From Saussurea involucrata (lineage: Eukaryota; Streptophyta; Magnoliopsida; Asterales; Asteraceae): DNA of 64,000 nucleotides. The notes under the pieces are model-generated. The model was not told the origin of the DNA and searched no databases. It saw only the letters and a program-made list of their open reading frames with translations. How positions within the stretch are numbered: the stretch's first letter is position 1; each line of letters opens with the position of its first letter. The stretch covers positions 150,959,429-151,023,428 of the forward strand of contig CM066314.1 in assembly GCA_033807775.1 (NCBI GenBank), read 5' to 3'. The position numbers and the translations under genes are program-made. Below are positions 54,328-64,000 of the stretch, piece after piece.

Positions 54328-56432
54328 TAGGGTCATTTATTGTTGAATTAAAGTTCAAGGGTCTGTATTGTAATTCTTTATTTTGAGCTTAGTTAGTGAA
54401 CGGGCCGTGGGCTTGTTAACCACGGGCCCGTCATATAAATAGTTTTCTAAGCCTCTGTTTTAGGCTAAGTTGTTCATTGCTTTCCTAAACTCATATTGTA
54501 ATTCTCTCTGATTGAAAGCAGTATATGGATGACCAGTTGAAATCATAAATTTCGTAATCTATTTCGATCATTTGAGTGGTTTTTTAAGCAAATCAAAGTT
54601 CAAAAGTTTTGAGTGTGTTCTTGAGAAAAATTGAATTTTTAACCATCAAAACGTGTTCTTTTTGCTTCAAAATCGAATTGGGTAGTGTTATTTTTGTGTT
54701 TGGTTGTGTTTCTAATCATTCAGGAACATTTTTGAGCAACCCTAGTCGATTCCCAATCGATTTGAAACATACAGCCGCAGTTCCCGGGTAAACAGCCGTT
54801 CGTTCCGGATACTTTCAGAGTTTCCGGACGTTTGTGTTATTTCTTTCTGGGTACGGTCAACTTTCCGGGTAAGTCTTATTCTCTTAATCTTTCAGGGTAT
54901 ATCTCTTCCGGAAACCCAAAGTTTCCGGTGACATATCATACCGGACATATCTGCATCCGGAAAGCACATCATCTGGTAACCTTTTAATCGGTAAGTTCCT
55001 CATCCGGGAAGATTCTCATCCGGATACACCAACCATCCGGTAAGTATTGTTTTACCTTTATCATTCGAAATCTATAGCTATCCGGTAACCTCTGTTATCC
55101 GGAAACCTCAGGCTATCCGGATTCTTTGTGTTATCCGAAAACTCTTGTGATTTTGAACTGTTCTCACTTAATCTGATCCGGACACTTCCAGATCAGACTT
55201 CTTATCCGGATTCCTATCCGGTAAGTTCATTTCAGTAGAAATCTTACCTGTTTCTAGTTCAAATCTGTCATAGAACCTGCGTTAGGATACCACTCATAGT
55301 GCCTTGCGTTAGGTTTACACTTTGAATCAATCAATTCGTCTGACGATCACTCCAGTGCAACCAAAGATGTCTTCGCGTGACGCCCTTGCAATCGGTACCG
55401 ACACCAAACCACCTTGCCTCTATCAAGGTGAGTACAGCCAGTGGCGCGATAGGTTTAAAATCTTCATCGAGTCGAAGGACAACTTCGAGTACATTCAGCG
55501 AGCGTTAGAAAATGGGCCTATTCCAGAACCCATGAAGGATATACCTGCAACTGCAAATACTTTAGCTCGACGTGAGAAAAAGACGTTATCTGACATGACG
55601 GAAGAAGAAAGAGGCATGATTGAAGGAGAAAAGCATGCAAAGAGATGTCTTGTTCAAGCCCTCCCCAATGCGATCTATACGGCAATTGACAGCTACAAAG
55701 ACACAGCTAAGGATATGTGGGATCAAGTGGAGAAGATGATGTGAGGAAGTGAAGTCAGGAATCAGCTGAAGATTAATAGTTCAATAACGAAGTTTGACAG
55801 TTTCAAACAGCTCACCGGTGAATCCCTATCTCAAACTTATGAACGATTATGTTCTCTTCTTAACGAGCTCCACAAGAAAAAGATTACTCATTCCAATACT
55901 GAAAATGCTCTGAAGTTCCTTAACAATCTTCTGCCTGAGTGGAAAGTGTTTGCATCACATGTCAAGCACAACCACTTAATGGAGAAGGTCGGTATTCACG
56001 AGCTGTATGAGATGCTTCTTCAAGACGAAGATGAAGTGATGGAAATTCTGAAAGAGAAGAAAGATGCAACCAAGCAAGCTTCTGATCCTATTGCAGTTAT
56101 GTCCTCCAAGCAAGGGAAATCTTCTGGCCGTCACTCTAAACGTGCTCAAAAGCAAAGCTCTTCCGAATCTGAAGAAAAGGAAGACAGTGATTCTAATGAT
56201 GAAGTATCTGACTTCAAGAAAGCGATAGCTCTGCTTACTAAATCTTTCCAACAACAGAAGTTCTATAAGAAGCCTCCGTCCAATAATCAGTGCTACTCCA
56301 CCTCCTCCAACAAGCACCATGATTATCAGGACAAGTATGAGGGAAAGAAGAAAGCTGATGAGCAAGATAAGTCAGAGACGAAGGAGAAGACGGAGAAAGT
56401 AGAAAGTAAGAAGAAAGATGAACCAGTGACAT
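54328..56432 (+). mobile_element. partial second copy of element B, truncated in gag
   Basis: Collinear with 21670-23455 plus 25121-25433: same truncated 5' LTR, CCGG-rich leader and gag. It lacks the hAT insertion and has 27 extra bases around 55,275-55,305. It breaks off at GAACCAGTGACAT, just before the CCHC knuckle, where Mutator-like sequence begins. Confidence 0.85.
55367..56432 (+). pseudogene. gag of the partial copy of element B
   Basis: Starts ATG 55367 (MSSRDALAIGTD) and carries the same in-frame TGA after EKMM (55742-55744) as the copy at 22685. The frame then continues through LLPEWKVFASH and the Ser/Glu/Lys-rich stretch uninterrupted to KKDEPVT, where the copy ends and TAA follows in the flanking DNA. 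It shows the gag region that the hAT element interrupts in the other copy. No zinc knuckle or later domain is left. Non-functional. Confidence 0.8.
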
Positions 56433-57333
56433 AATGTGAGTGGTATGTATATGTGTACAAAATAAGAAGGTATCGACGAATAACAATATAAAAAAATAAC
56501 GTAAACGTATGACATATAATAATATAATTAAATCAAAAAATATTCAATATTAGGCTCATTTCGAAAGTATCGACGAGACGATTATAATGGCGTAACTTGT
56601 TTAAATTAAAAAGTCTTTTTTAACGTATTTTAGTTAATATACGATTATATGTGTTAATATAATGAAAGTGTAAAATGAAAAATAAAAACTAAAAGGTATA
56701 AAGTAAATTAATTAAATAAGTATATGGGTGTAAAATGTAACTTTTAAATAAAAAATAAAAAAGTTGAAGTGTGTGAGGGAAGGGGGTAGGGATAGAAAAA
56801 CACTTTTGTAAATATTCCAATTATGCCCTCATTAATATTAATTATTATTTATTAACTATTTTTTTAATATGTTCTTTTTGGTCATTTAACTGCTTATAAG
56901 CTACTTTTTGTCAAACGTGATTTTTTTCAACAGCTAGCTTATCAGTCATAAGCTAGCTTATCAGTTTGCCAAACATAGCCTTACTTACTAATGATAAAAT
57001 CCAACAATATATAAATGATTAGATTGGATCAGATTTATCTAAATTCATTATTTCAATCGATAAACAACCCTAACGAAAACCATAATTTCAAAAGCACTTA
57101 GACCATCTCCAATTGGGTCACAAAATCTTACACTAAAAACTAAATTTGGTGTAAATCTCGCTATTCACATCTCCAATGGGATCACTATTTTTCACACTAA
57201 ATTTAGTGTGATGAATAGTATTACACTATATTTGGTGTAACACTATTCATTTACACTACTTTTCAATTACATTTTTAGTCCCTCAATTTTGAGATTTATT
57301 ATTTTTGTTTTTTAAAGTGTTAAAGTTTTAATA

Positions 57334-57338
<5 letters not shown>

Positions 57339-57406
<68 letters not shown>
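57339..57406. repeat. TA dinucleotide microsatellite
   Basis: About 34 uninterrupted TA units within the PIF/Harbinger remnant. Confidence 0.95.
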
Positions 57407-57410
<4 letters not shown>

Positions 57411-57510
57411 TTTATACTAATTTTTTATTTATGTTTTAATTAAGTAAATAATATACAATATGATAAAATATTCGATGAAGTAAATAATTACATGTATTAT
57501 TATACATAAC

Positions 57511-57696
57511 GTGATAATTGAGGATGAACGTGATCTCGATGCACCAATTGAAGTTGCAAGAGAAGTGTCACCGATAGAGGTTGAAATGGTGATGAATGAT
57601 AATAACCAATTTCAACAATTTCTCGCTCGTTATAGACAAATCAAAGACAAAGTAGCACACTTTGAGCTTCGAAATACGTTAATCGATCATTTATAG
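57511..57696 (+). pseudogene. C-terminal fragment of a PIF/Harbinger transposase
   Basis: About 61 residues: MIIEDERDLDAPIE, then FQQFLARYRQIKDKVAHFEL and RNTLIDHL. Plant PIF/HARBI1-like nucleases end with a comparable FxxF.R...I(R/K)D..AH..LR..LI(E/D)HLW block. Here the tryptophan position reads TAG. The catalytic acids lie further upstream in the family and are absent, so this is a dead relic, but it ties the surrounding GACCATCTCCAATGG MITEs to the PIF/Harbinger superfamily. Confidence 0.65.
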
Positions 57697-58048
57697 GAAA
57701 AATATAGTAATGAAAATAATTAAATGCATATGTATTGTCTTTTTTATTTGTTTTAATATAACTTTTATTGTTTAATAAAAAGTTTTGTTTTATGCATTAA
57801 AATAATTTAGTTCATAATTAATAAAAAAATATATATATTAAGGTATGATCTAAATATAAAATATGGGTATAAATTGTAAAGTTAATAAATAAATAGATAT
57901 CATTGAAAGTTTAATAAATTAATATAAAAATGATTTGGTGTAAAAAATAGTGTTATTCATTGGATTAGATTTACTATTAACACTAAATATTACACTACTT
58001 TTTGCATTACTCGAGTTTTATCTTGGTGGGCTTTGACCCGATATGTTC

Positions 58049-58071
58049 GGCCCAAAAGAGCTTCCGGCCCA
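58049..58071 (+). promoter_or_regulatory. paired GGCCCA (site II-type) motifs upstream of the DUF3531 gene
   Basis: GGCCCA at 58049-58054 and 58066-58071, about 95-115 bp before the ATG. Site II-type motifs are common upstream of plant housekeeping and organelle-related genes. Confidence 0.5.
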
Positions 58072-58165
58072 TAAAACAATGAGAATTTGAATGCACTTTT
58101 TATCCACAAACCCCTTGACGATGATTTGAAGTTTGATAAACCCTAAAACCCCCAATTATATCACC

Positions 58166-61100
58166 ATGAATCTACTACAATCAACCACAATTCAATTCCC
58201 TCGAATCTTCAATCCAACAATTACACAATTCAATCATCACAACACATTTCCATGCGCTCTAAATTTCATCAAATTACGTTCCACACGCAAATACTTGGTT
58301 AAAGTTGACGAAGGCCGACGACCAATTTCGACGGATTTCTTGACTCATATTAAGGAACTTGAAGACGATGAAGAAGAACTTCATGATGATGATATGGCTG
58401 ATATTGATTGGGATAAAGTGGAGGAGGAATTCTCTCCAAAAGGTCGGTCTAAACGAGAAGAAGAAGATATGAATTATGAAAGGGATCCTGAATTTGCTGA
58501 AATTTTGGGAGCTTCTCTTGATGATCCAGCTAAAGCAAAGGATAAAGTAAGCACAAACATGACTAGAAATTGTTTCAATTTTTTGAGTTTTCATTTTCAA
58601 AATGCAAATTCATATGAAGGTTGTTCAGAAGAAAATCATTTGACACCAAAATCGAAAGTGTAGGTGCTGATGCTGAACATGTTAGGTTAGATTGTTAGGG
58701 TTCTGTTCATGGGAAAGCTCAAATTCATTAAAATTTACAGCATGCTAATATGTTAGAGCATCCACATCCAGATAACAAGTTCTTGCTAATTAGAAATGTT
58801 TAATTTAGAAAAATCTTTCAAGATGTCACATGGATAAATAAATACATTTTTGGTCAATTTAATTTCTTTATAAATTTGTTTAAACATTAATTATTTTTAT
58901 TTTTATTAAATTTTAATTTTAATTTATTTGAACGTTACTTTTTTATTATTTTTAGTAAAATTTCTATCCACAATTTATTTTAATAAAGGATACTTTTTTA
59001 TGGGATGTTTTTTATTTAAACTATTAAAAAATTATATTCTATATTTTATAATTAATTCATGGTTATATTATTTATATCATAATTAATCAACTATTTATAT
59101 TATTAACAAATTATATTTAGTTATTTTGTGATATTAAATTATTAAAATAGTAAATAAAACATAGAATAGTTAATGATGCGGCAATAGATACCACTTTATT
59201 GGGCATCTCCAATGGGCCACACTGTATTATTTTACACCAAATTTCAAAAGTAGTCTAAATTTTAGTGTTAATAGTAAATCTTCTCCAATGGATACAGGGC
59301 CGTTCCTGATATTTTAGAGGGCCTGTGCGAAAACTAAATTCGTCTATATTATTTATTAAATTATTTTTATTATATTTCGTCGTTTGTTTGATAAAAAGAA
59401 TTTCAAAAAATAAGAAACCACAAAAATTTTGTATATTTAATTAATCTCAACGAAAATGTGTGATAAAAGATTTTAAAACACAATTTTCTTAGATAAAATA
59501 AAAGTAATTGAAAGCATTAATTTAAAACACATTTTTCTTGGATAAAACAATATATGAAATGATTAATTAAAACAAATTAAAATGTAAAACTAAAGCTTAT
59601 GGGATTCGAACTTGTGGTGCGTGGTGAACACAAGACGCGCTATCATCTTGACATTTGCCATTAGTGCCTATTTTGGTTAAATATTTGTCTTAATCAACTT
59701 ATATAGTATTTTAGTACAAGTAAAAAATTGAAAAAAATTCCGGAGGCCCTATGCGGTAGGACCTCTTGAAACATCCTAAGGCACGGGCCTAAATGGGTTA
59801 CACTATTTTTTAAAAGTGATGTAAAAAGTAGTGTAAATGAATAGTGTTACACTAAATATAGTGTAATACTATTCATTACACTAAATTTAGTGTAGAAAAT
59901 AAAGAGCCCACTGGAGATGTGAATAGTGTCATTTGTGTAAGATTTAGTGACCCCATTGGAGATGGTCTTAGAAAGGAGTTTGGTCTTTCATTGATGTGAC
60001 ATGTGAGAGGTGTTATTGCAAAGTTGATGAGACACTTTAGAAAGGAGTTTGGTCTTGCAAGGATGCGGATGATCTAACTTGTTAGTTTGGAAATGATAAG
60101 TTTGACCAGAAAAGTCAACTCATTATCTGCTTTACAGAATGAAGATCCTACTTTGAAACTTGTTGTGTGATAATTTGTTTGAACTTTCATTGAAATTAGA
60201 ATACAGAAGTTGTAGAATGAGGGTGTATGCTAACTGCTAAGTGTTTGTTGAAATACCAGATAGCAGAGAGGCTGAAGAGGAAAAAGGACAAGATACTGCA
60301 GCGTAAAACCGGTTCCGCAACACCCATGAGCGTGACTTTTAACAAGTAAGCTTAAAGGAATTTATGGACATTTTATTGTGTTTATGATCCATAAAGATTG
60401 AATGAGTTTCTTGATTATAGCATTTGTAATATATTTGCAAACTAATGGGAAAAATAGAACACTAAATATGCATAGTGAATTGAGATAGTTTGGGCAAAAT
60501 CATATGATTAGTTTGCAATGGAAGTTTACAAAATGGAAGTTGAAGAATGAAATGAAGATGATAGATACAAATGTCTCTTGAGCTTCTTCATGATACTAAC
60601 AAAATACTATAAGATGTTAAGATGATCTGCAAAGTGAGTTATTCGTAAAATTATTGCAGATTTGAGTTCTCCAACTCGTATATTTGGATCGAGTTCTACC
60701 ATGCACCATTGGACAAAGACATTAAGATGATTTGCGATGTAAGTTACCTTCTTTAGAAAAAAAGCAAAATAGTTTTTCCCCAATCCAAAAATAAGTGTCC
60801 ACGTTTCTATTTTAATTTGTCCCAAAATAAGTATCCACTTTCAAAAGTGCCTACTTTCCAATTCTACACTTGAGTTGGTTCGCAGATTCCTTCAGCTGGA
60901 ATTGGTCAAACCTGACATTCCATTCCATTCCATTCCATTCCATTCCAATGTTTGCAAACCAAACATGTGGTCAAACCTGACATTCCATTCCAATTCTTTC
61001 AAAGTCAAATTCCTTTGATAGATTCCATTCCATCCAAAAACATTATGCCAACTAAACGCCACCTTATTTATGAGATGGAAAAGTTCATTACTCTATCTAT

Positions 61101-62050
61101 TATTAAGGGTAAAATTGTCATTTGGTAGATTAAAAGTGTATAATAATTACACATTTCTAAAACAGTGAAATATTTGATGTGTTATGTGCAGACAATTCGT
61201 TCATGGCATATCGTTGGACGGCTAGGCGGGTGCAATTCTATGAATATGCAAGTAATTGCTAAATTTATTTTTATATATTTCCAGTTTGAATCTTTTAATT
61301 CCTACCATATTTAAACAACCATCAATTACATTTATATGTGTGAAATGCATATAATTTCCCCAGTTGTCGCAGTCTACCACGGATAAAAGACCAAGTTACG
61401 ATGATATTCAAGGAGCAAACGTTGAACCATCTACATTTTATAACATCAGTGATCTAGAGATTCAAGACAACCTCGCACGCATATGGTAAATCTATTTAGA
61501 AACTTATTAAAATGGATGCTTTCTTTCTCCTTTTTATTTATATTTTAAATTTATATTTTTGGCAAGTGGGTGTCCCACCAAAATAGGTGGAACAAAAATC
61601 TGGTGGATGGGATAAGATTAGTAAATTACTAAACTACCCTTATCAAATTAAAACCCTAAAATCTTGCGGTTCTTCCACCTTGCCTACCTTACATCTTTTA
61701 ATATTGGGTTCATGTTTTTCCAGGGTAGATATTGGTACAAGTGAGCCTTTGCTGTTGGACATATTGATAAATGCAATGACACAAATAAGTTCCGAGTAAG
61801 TTTCCTAATTTCTCCCTCGGATTCCATCTTCATTTCAGGACCTCTATTTTCGTGTTATGAAACGGGGCCGAAGAAACTGCCACGATATATTATATTTAAT
61901 ACCCTTTTCTGGGCTCATTGTGAATGTTTTATTGGCATCATTTACAGCCATGTTGGAATCAAGCAAATGGTTTTTGGTGGATCTGAATTTGAAAACTGGA
62001 GGCCAAATTTGACACCAGAGGATGAAGGCTATTGTGTGCACAAAATCTAA
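58166..62050 (+). CDS. DUF3531-family protein, probably plastid-targeted, seven exons
   Basis: Exons by GT-AG junctions and continuous frame: 58166-58546, 60260-60345, 60660-60738, 61192-61251, 61364-61485, 61724-61795, 61948-62050. They give 903 bp and 300 residues. The N-terminus (MNLLQSTTIQFPRIF onward, about 45 residues) is rich in Ser, Thr, Asn and Arg with no acid, like a chloroplast transit peptide. An acidic region (DDEEELHDDDMADIDWDKVE) follows, then a basic helix (ERLKRKKDKILQRK) and the conserved domain from VTFNKFEFSNSYIWIEFY. The domain includes IRSWHIVGRLGGCNSMNM, YDDIQGANVEPSTFY, ARIWVDIGTSEPLLLD and the C-terminal GYCVHKI. I recognise the domain as the plant/cyanobacterial DUF3531; its biochemical role is not known to me. 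The start is the first ATG in frame. Intron 1 (1.7 kb) contains a MITE with a nested hAT-like element; intron 3 carries an ATTCC-repeat MITE remnant. Apparently intact. Confidence 0.88.
59201..59967. mobile_element. PIF-type MITE in intron 1, interrupted by an hAT-like element
   Basis: GGGCATCTCCAATGGGCCAC at the left and GACCCCATTGGAGATGGTC at the right are inverted ends; TTA follows on the right. Subterminal AAATTTAGTGTAATGAATAG-type blocks occur on both arms. Confidence 0.65.
59298..59789. mobile_element. nested hAT-like element
   Basis: Starts GGGCCGTTCCTGATATTTTA and ends CATCCTAAGGCACGGGCC. On the minus strand about 59,599-59,660 has a tRNA-like look, with AGTTCGAATCCC like a T-loop (B box), but no full cloverleaf. 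Superfamily is inferred from the ends. Confidence 0.45.
60613..60644 (+). repeat. diverged repeat of the end of exon 3 of the DUF3531 gene
   Basis: GTTAAGATGATCTGCAAAGT, followed by GAGTTATT, resembles the exon end and donor ATTAAGATGATTTGCGATGT (60721-60740). It lies 47 bp before exon 3 and is not needed for the reading frame. Confidence 0.5.
60876..61063. mobile_element. decayed ATTCCATTCC-type MITE in intron 3
   Basis: TTGGTTCGC at the left and CCAACTAAACGCCACC at the right are eroded forms of the ends of the MITE at 3,269-3,792. It contains five tandem ATTCC units near 60,921-60,945. Confidence 0.55.
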
Positions 62051-62510
62051 GGCAACTTCATTATCTCATACAATCATAGGTTTTATTAGGTCCAAAAGAG
62101 GATGTGTGGTGTAAATTATACATTTATACTTGATTATTATGCAATATAAACACTTGGTGATGTCTATTTTATTTTCAAATTTATATTATTTATATGTGTA
62201 TCTTTTTGTGCAATATAAACATTTCGTGATGTGTATCTTTTTGTCCCACGAACACCTCTCACTCTTGGTAAGATTTAAACAGGCTGAGTAACCTGGGTAC
62301 TGCTAGACAACTGACCCTTTAATTGGCGATGTGTATCTTGATGTTTGTTATGTGGGACAAAAGGGCATGACAAAAATCGTATTTACTCTATATTAATATG
62401 ACATTTTATATTTTATTTTATTTGTTCAAGTGTAACAAAAAGATTAAATGAAGGAAAAAGAACCATATTATAATTCTTGCAACTCAAACAGACATCTAAA
62501 TGAAACCATA
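62051..62510. other. intergenic spacer between convergent genes
   Basis: Both neighbouring genes end here, so it holds their 3' untranslated regions. AT-rich; a short direct repeat GTGATGTGTATCTTTTTG / GCGATGTGTATCTTGATG is present. No gene seen. Confidence 0.5.
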
Positions 62511-63143
62511 TTAAAAATTGTCACACACTTTCTGTGCAACCAACTTTATAGCTTCTATCCTTTCATCAACTAGTTTCTGCAACTGCTCCTCATGTTTCAC
62601 CTCATCTTGCTCCTCCTTCGATTCATCACCACCCTTCATCTTGAACATCACAAACGACGTTTCTTGATCATATTCCGTCGGAACCTCAATCACCCGTTTC
62701 CCACCCGCACCCGTATCTTTTCCTATGACATCAGCCCTAATCCGATCCAATACAATGGTCCTGAAATTCTCGAGATGCTTTTCAATGGGGTCAAGAGCTA
62801 CGTATATTAGAATCTCCCATAACTGGAGAAACTGTTTCTTGTTGATTTTAAGGATTTTTCGAGCTTCTTCGATGGCTTCTGATGGTGGCCCGAATTTCGT
62901 GATTTGACTTCTCTTGGCTAAGTTTTCTTCTTTTAGACGTTTAACGACCGAGTTTAGTGACGGCTGAATGGATTCCAATTTGAGCAAGCGGGGGATGTCG
63001 ATACACGCCCTTACGTGTTGCAATGACTCAAGTGGCTCTTCGATTGAGAGGTCGTATACGTTGTTGGAAACCGCCATGTCGGTGATTGCTTGAAAAAGAT
63101 GACCTCCGTAACCCTTGCGTTGGTACGGAGGGAAGACTAATAT
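62511..63143 (-). CDS. HAG2: type B histone acetyltransferase catalytic subunit, last exon (partial)
   Basis: The visible exon runs from an acceptor (AATGACAG, exon begins 63143) to TAA at 62511-62513, 210 residues. It opens inside the GNAT acetyl-CoA-binding motif: ILVFPPYQRKGYGGHLF contains the Q-R-K-G-x-G-G loop. It continues with YDLSIEEPLESLQHVR and the C-terminal helical region (KILKINKKQFLQLWEILIY), FRTIVLDRIRADVIGKD, SFVMFKMKGGDESKEE and a charged end. This is the plant HAT1/HAG2 pattern: acetylation of newly made histone H4 at lysines 5 and 12, together with an RbAp46/48-type partner. Nothing in this exon is broken. Earlier exons, with the HAT1 N-terminal domain, must lie to the right of position 64,000. 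Confidence 0.93.
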   Translation of the reverse strand: MLVFPPYQRKGYGGHLFQAITDMAVSNNVYDLSIEEPLESLQHVRACIDIPRLLKLESIQPSLNSVVKRLKEENLAKRSQITKFGPPSEAIEEARKILKINKKQFLQLWEILIYVALDPIEKHLENFRTIVLDRIRADVIGKDTGAGGKRVIEVPTEYDQETSFVMFKMKGGDESKEEQDEVKHEEQLQKLVDERIEAIKLVAQKVCDNF

Positions 63144-63394
63144 CTGTCATTTGAGAAGTCCAATAAACATTTAATACATCAACAAACATAAATCATCTTA
63201 TTTAAGTTAAAGATATGTTTGTTAAGCCAACGGTTGGCTGTTAAGCTAGTTGTTGATTCTTATAATTTCTTAAGAACGGAGAAAAAAAGTTCAAAAAATA
63301 ATAATTACATTCAATAAAATCTCCAAAAAAATAACAACATTCAATTCCAACAAGTTTCTCCTTTAAAGATTTCAACATTATATAAATTATAAAA

Positions 63395-63670
63395 ATAGAG
63401 AGAGGTTCAAGATAAACCACAAAAAATATGAAAAACCACCCTAGTCAACGTTCATCTAAACGGTATGCACATGTGCATACAAGTAACTGAAGTTGTTTTT
63501 TTGGTTTTTATGCACGCGTGCATGTTATGCACGCGTGCATGTTATGCACATGTGCTACCGGACAAACCATTTACAAATTACTTGTATGCTCATGTGCACA
63601 CCGCCCTGATGAACGTACCACAGTGTTCCTCAGTTTTTCATTTTTTTGTGGTTTTCCTCCGAACCCGACC
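63395..63670. mobile_element. palindromic MITE with repeated TGCACATGTGCAT units, in HAG2 intron
   Basis: AGAGAGGTTCAAGATAAACC on the left mirrors GGTTTTCCTCCGAACCCG on the right. ATGCACGCGTGCATGTTATG-type units repeat in the centre. Same family as 2,654-2,864. A target duplication is not clear. Confidence 0.55.
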
Positions 63671-63926
63671 CTATTAAAATATTATCCCAAAAAAAATTCA
63701 AAATAAATTTTATATAGAAACAATAAAATATTCAACCTTATTGGTGGAAACGATAAAAAACCAGTTCTTTCTTTTCACCATTTAGTTTTGGTGAGTCTTC
63801 CAAACTTGGAGATTTTTACTCTCTCTCTCTCTCTCTACATTTTGGACAAAGTTTTGGAAATCTGTTGGAGTAATAAAAACTCCAAAATCTCCATTTTCTC
63901 CATTTTAAAGGATCTGCTGGAGTGCT

Positions 63927-64000
63927 ATGTTTGGTAACAGGTTTATAAGCTAGATGATAACGTAAATGACTCAAAAGGACACGTTGAAAAACGAATTGAA
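63927..64000. mobile_element. start of a GCTATGTTTGGTAA MITE, cut by the window edge
   Basis: GCTATGTTTGGTAACAGG then ATAAGCTAGATGATAACG and AATGACTCAAAAGGACACG follow the family seen at 5,874-6,108 and 19,108/56,980. Confidence 0.55.

Larger units (their letters stand above)
19227..56803. mobile_element. Mutator-like long-TIR element, split by retrotransposons
   Basis: Left arm 19227-19424 and right arm about 56433-56803 are inverted repeats over roughly 200 bp. Both have the outer CTATC(G/C)CTACCCCC block and further in ACACATATAATCGTAT with its complement. The flanks are TTTTGTAA (8 bp, or 9 bp with one mismatch). The long inverted repeats favour a Mutator-like over an hAT origin. No transposase is seen in the arms. 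Confidence 0.65.
19108..56980. mobile_element. Tourist-like MITE split by 37.6 kb of nested insertions
   Basis: The left half (19108-19226) begins GGCATTGTTTGGC and the right half (56804-56980) ends GCCAAACATAGCC, with TTA on both outer sides (19105-19107, 56981-56983). Put end to end, the halves match the intact copy in RPS30 intron 2 (5,874-6,108), including the block around TTTTGTAAATATTC at the break. TTTTGTAA is present at both edges of the break, as the target duplication of the insertion. Confidence 0.82.
57101..58010 (+). mobile_element. PIF/Harbinger remnant with transposase tail
   Basis: GACCATCTCCAATTGGGTCAC at the left, preceded by TTA, is the terminus of the MITE family also seen at 2,310, 16,624 and 59,201. 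Inside lie a TA microsatellite and the C-terminal piece of a PIF-type transposase. The right terminus is not recognisable, though 57,940-58,010 matches subterminal sequence of the copy at 59,201. Confidence 0.6.

Overview
This is a plant nuclear window, most likely from a eudicot and plausibly Asteraceae. The genes are intron-bearing with GT-AG introns, a ribosomal-protein promoter carries a telo-box and site II motifs, and Tourist-like MITEs, hAT elements, a Cassandra TRIM and large Ty1/copia and Ty3/gypsy elements are abundant. The Asteraceae placement rests only on the style of the copia extra ORF and is an inference.

Layout. 1-5,600: short DNA transposons (hAT end, PIF/Harbinger-type MITEs with TTA/TAA target duplications) around one small unidentified ORF (941-1309). 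5,782-7,031 (minus): a complete three-exon gene for ribosomal protein S30, reconstructed by splicing, with its promoter at 7,102-7,190. 7,197-15,111: a degenerate Tekay-type chromovirus (element E) flanked by GTTGG, inserted directly upstream of that promoter. 15,112-19,107: MITEs and hAT elements.

19,108-56,980 is one nested structure. A Tourist-like MITE is split by a Mutator-like element, which holds a minus-strand Sire-type copia element (A). A is split by a second Sire-type element (B, plus strand, itself hit by an hAT element) and by a gypsy-type element (C, 33,649-51,359, TSD CTACC in the gag of A). C carries a further gypsy element (D, minus strand) in its first LTR and a head-to-head pair of miniature LTR elements (one is Cassandra, with 5S rRNA-like LTRs) in its interior. 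Right of the 5' LTR of A, the 3' part of A plus the 5' part of B are repeated (52,892-56,432), so A is in a partial tandem array sharing an LTR. A, B and D keep gag but have lost most or all of pol; C has no coding region.

57,101-58,010: a PIF/Harbinger remnant with the tail of its transposase. 58,166-62,050 (plus): a complete seven-exon gene for a plastid-type DUF3531 protein, with transposons in intron 1. 62,511-63,143 (minus): the last exon of a type B histone acetyltransferase (HAT1/HAG2); the rest lies beyond the right edge. The three recognised host genes look like ordinary housekeeping genes; the rest is transposon sequence or unassigned DNA.
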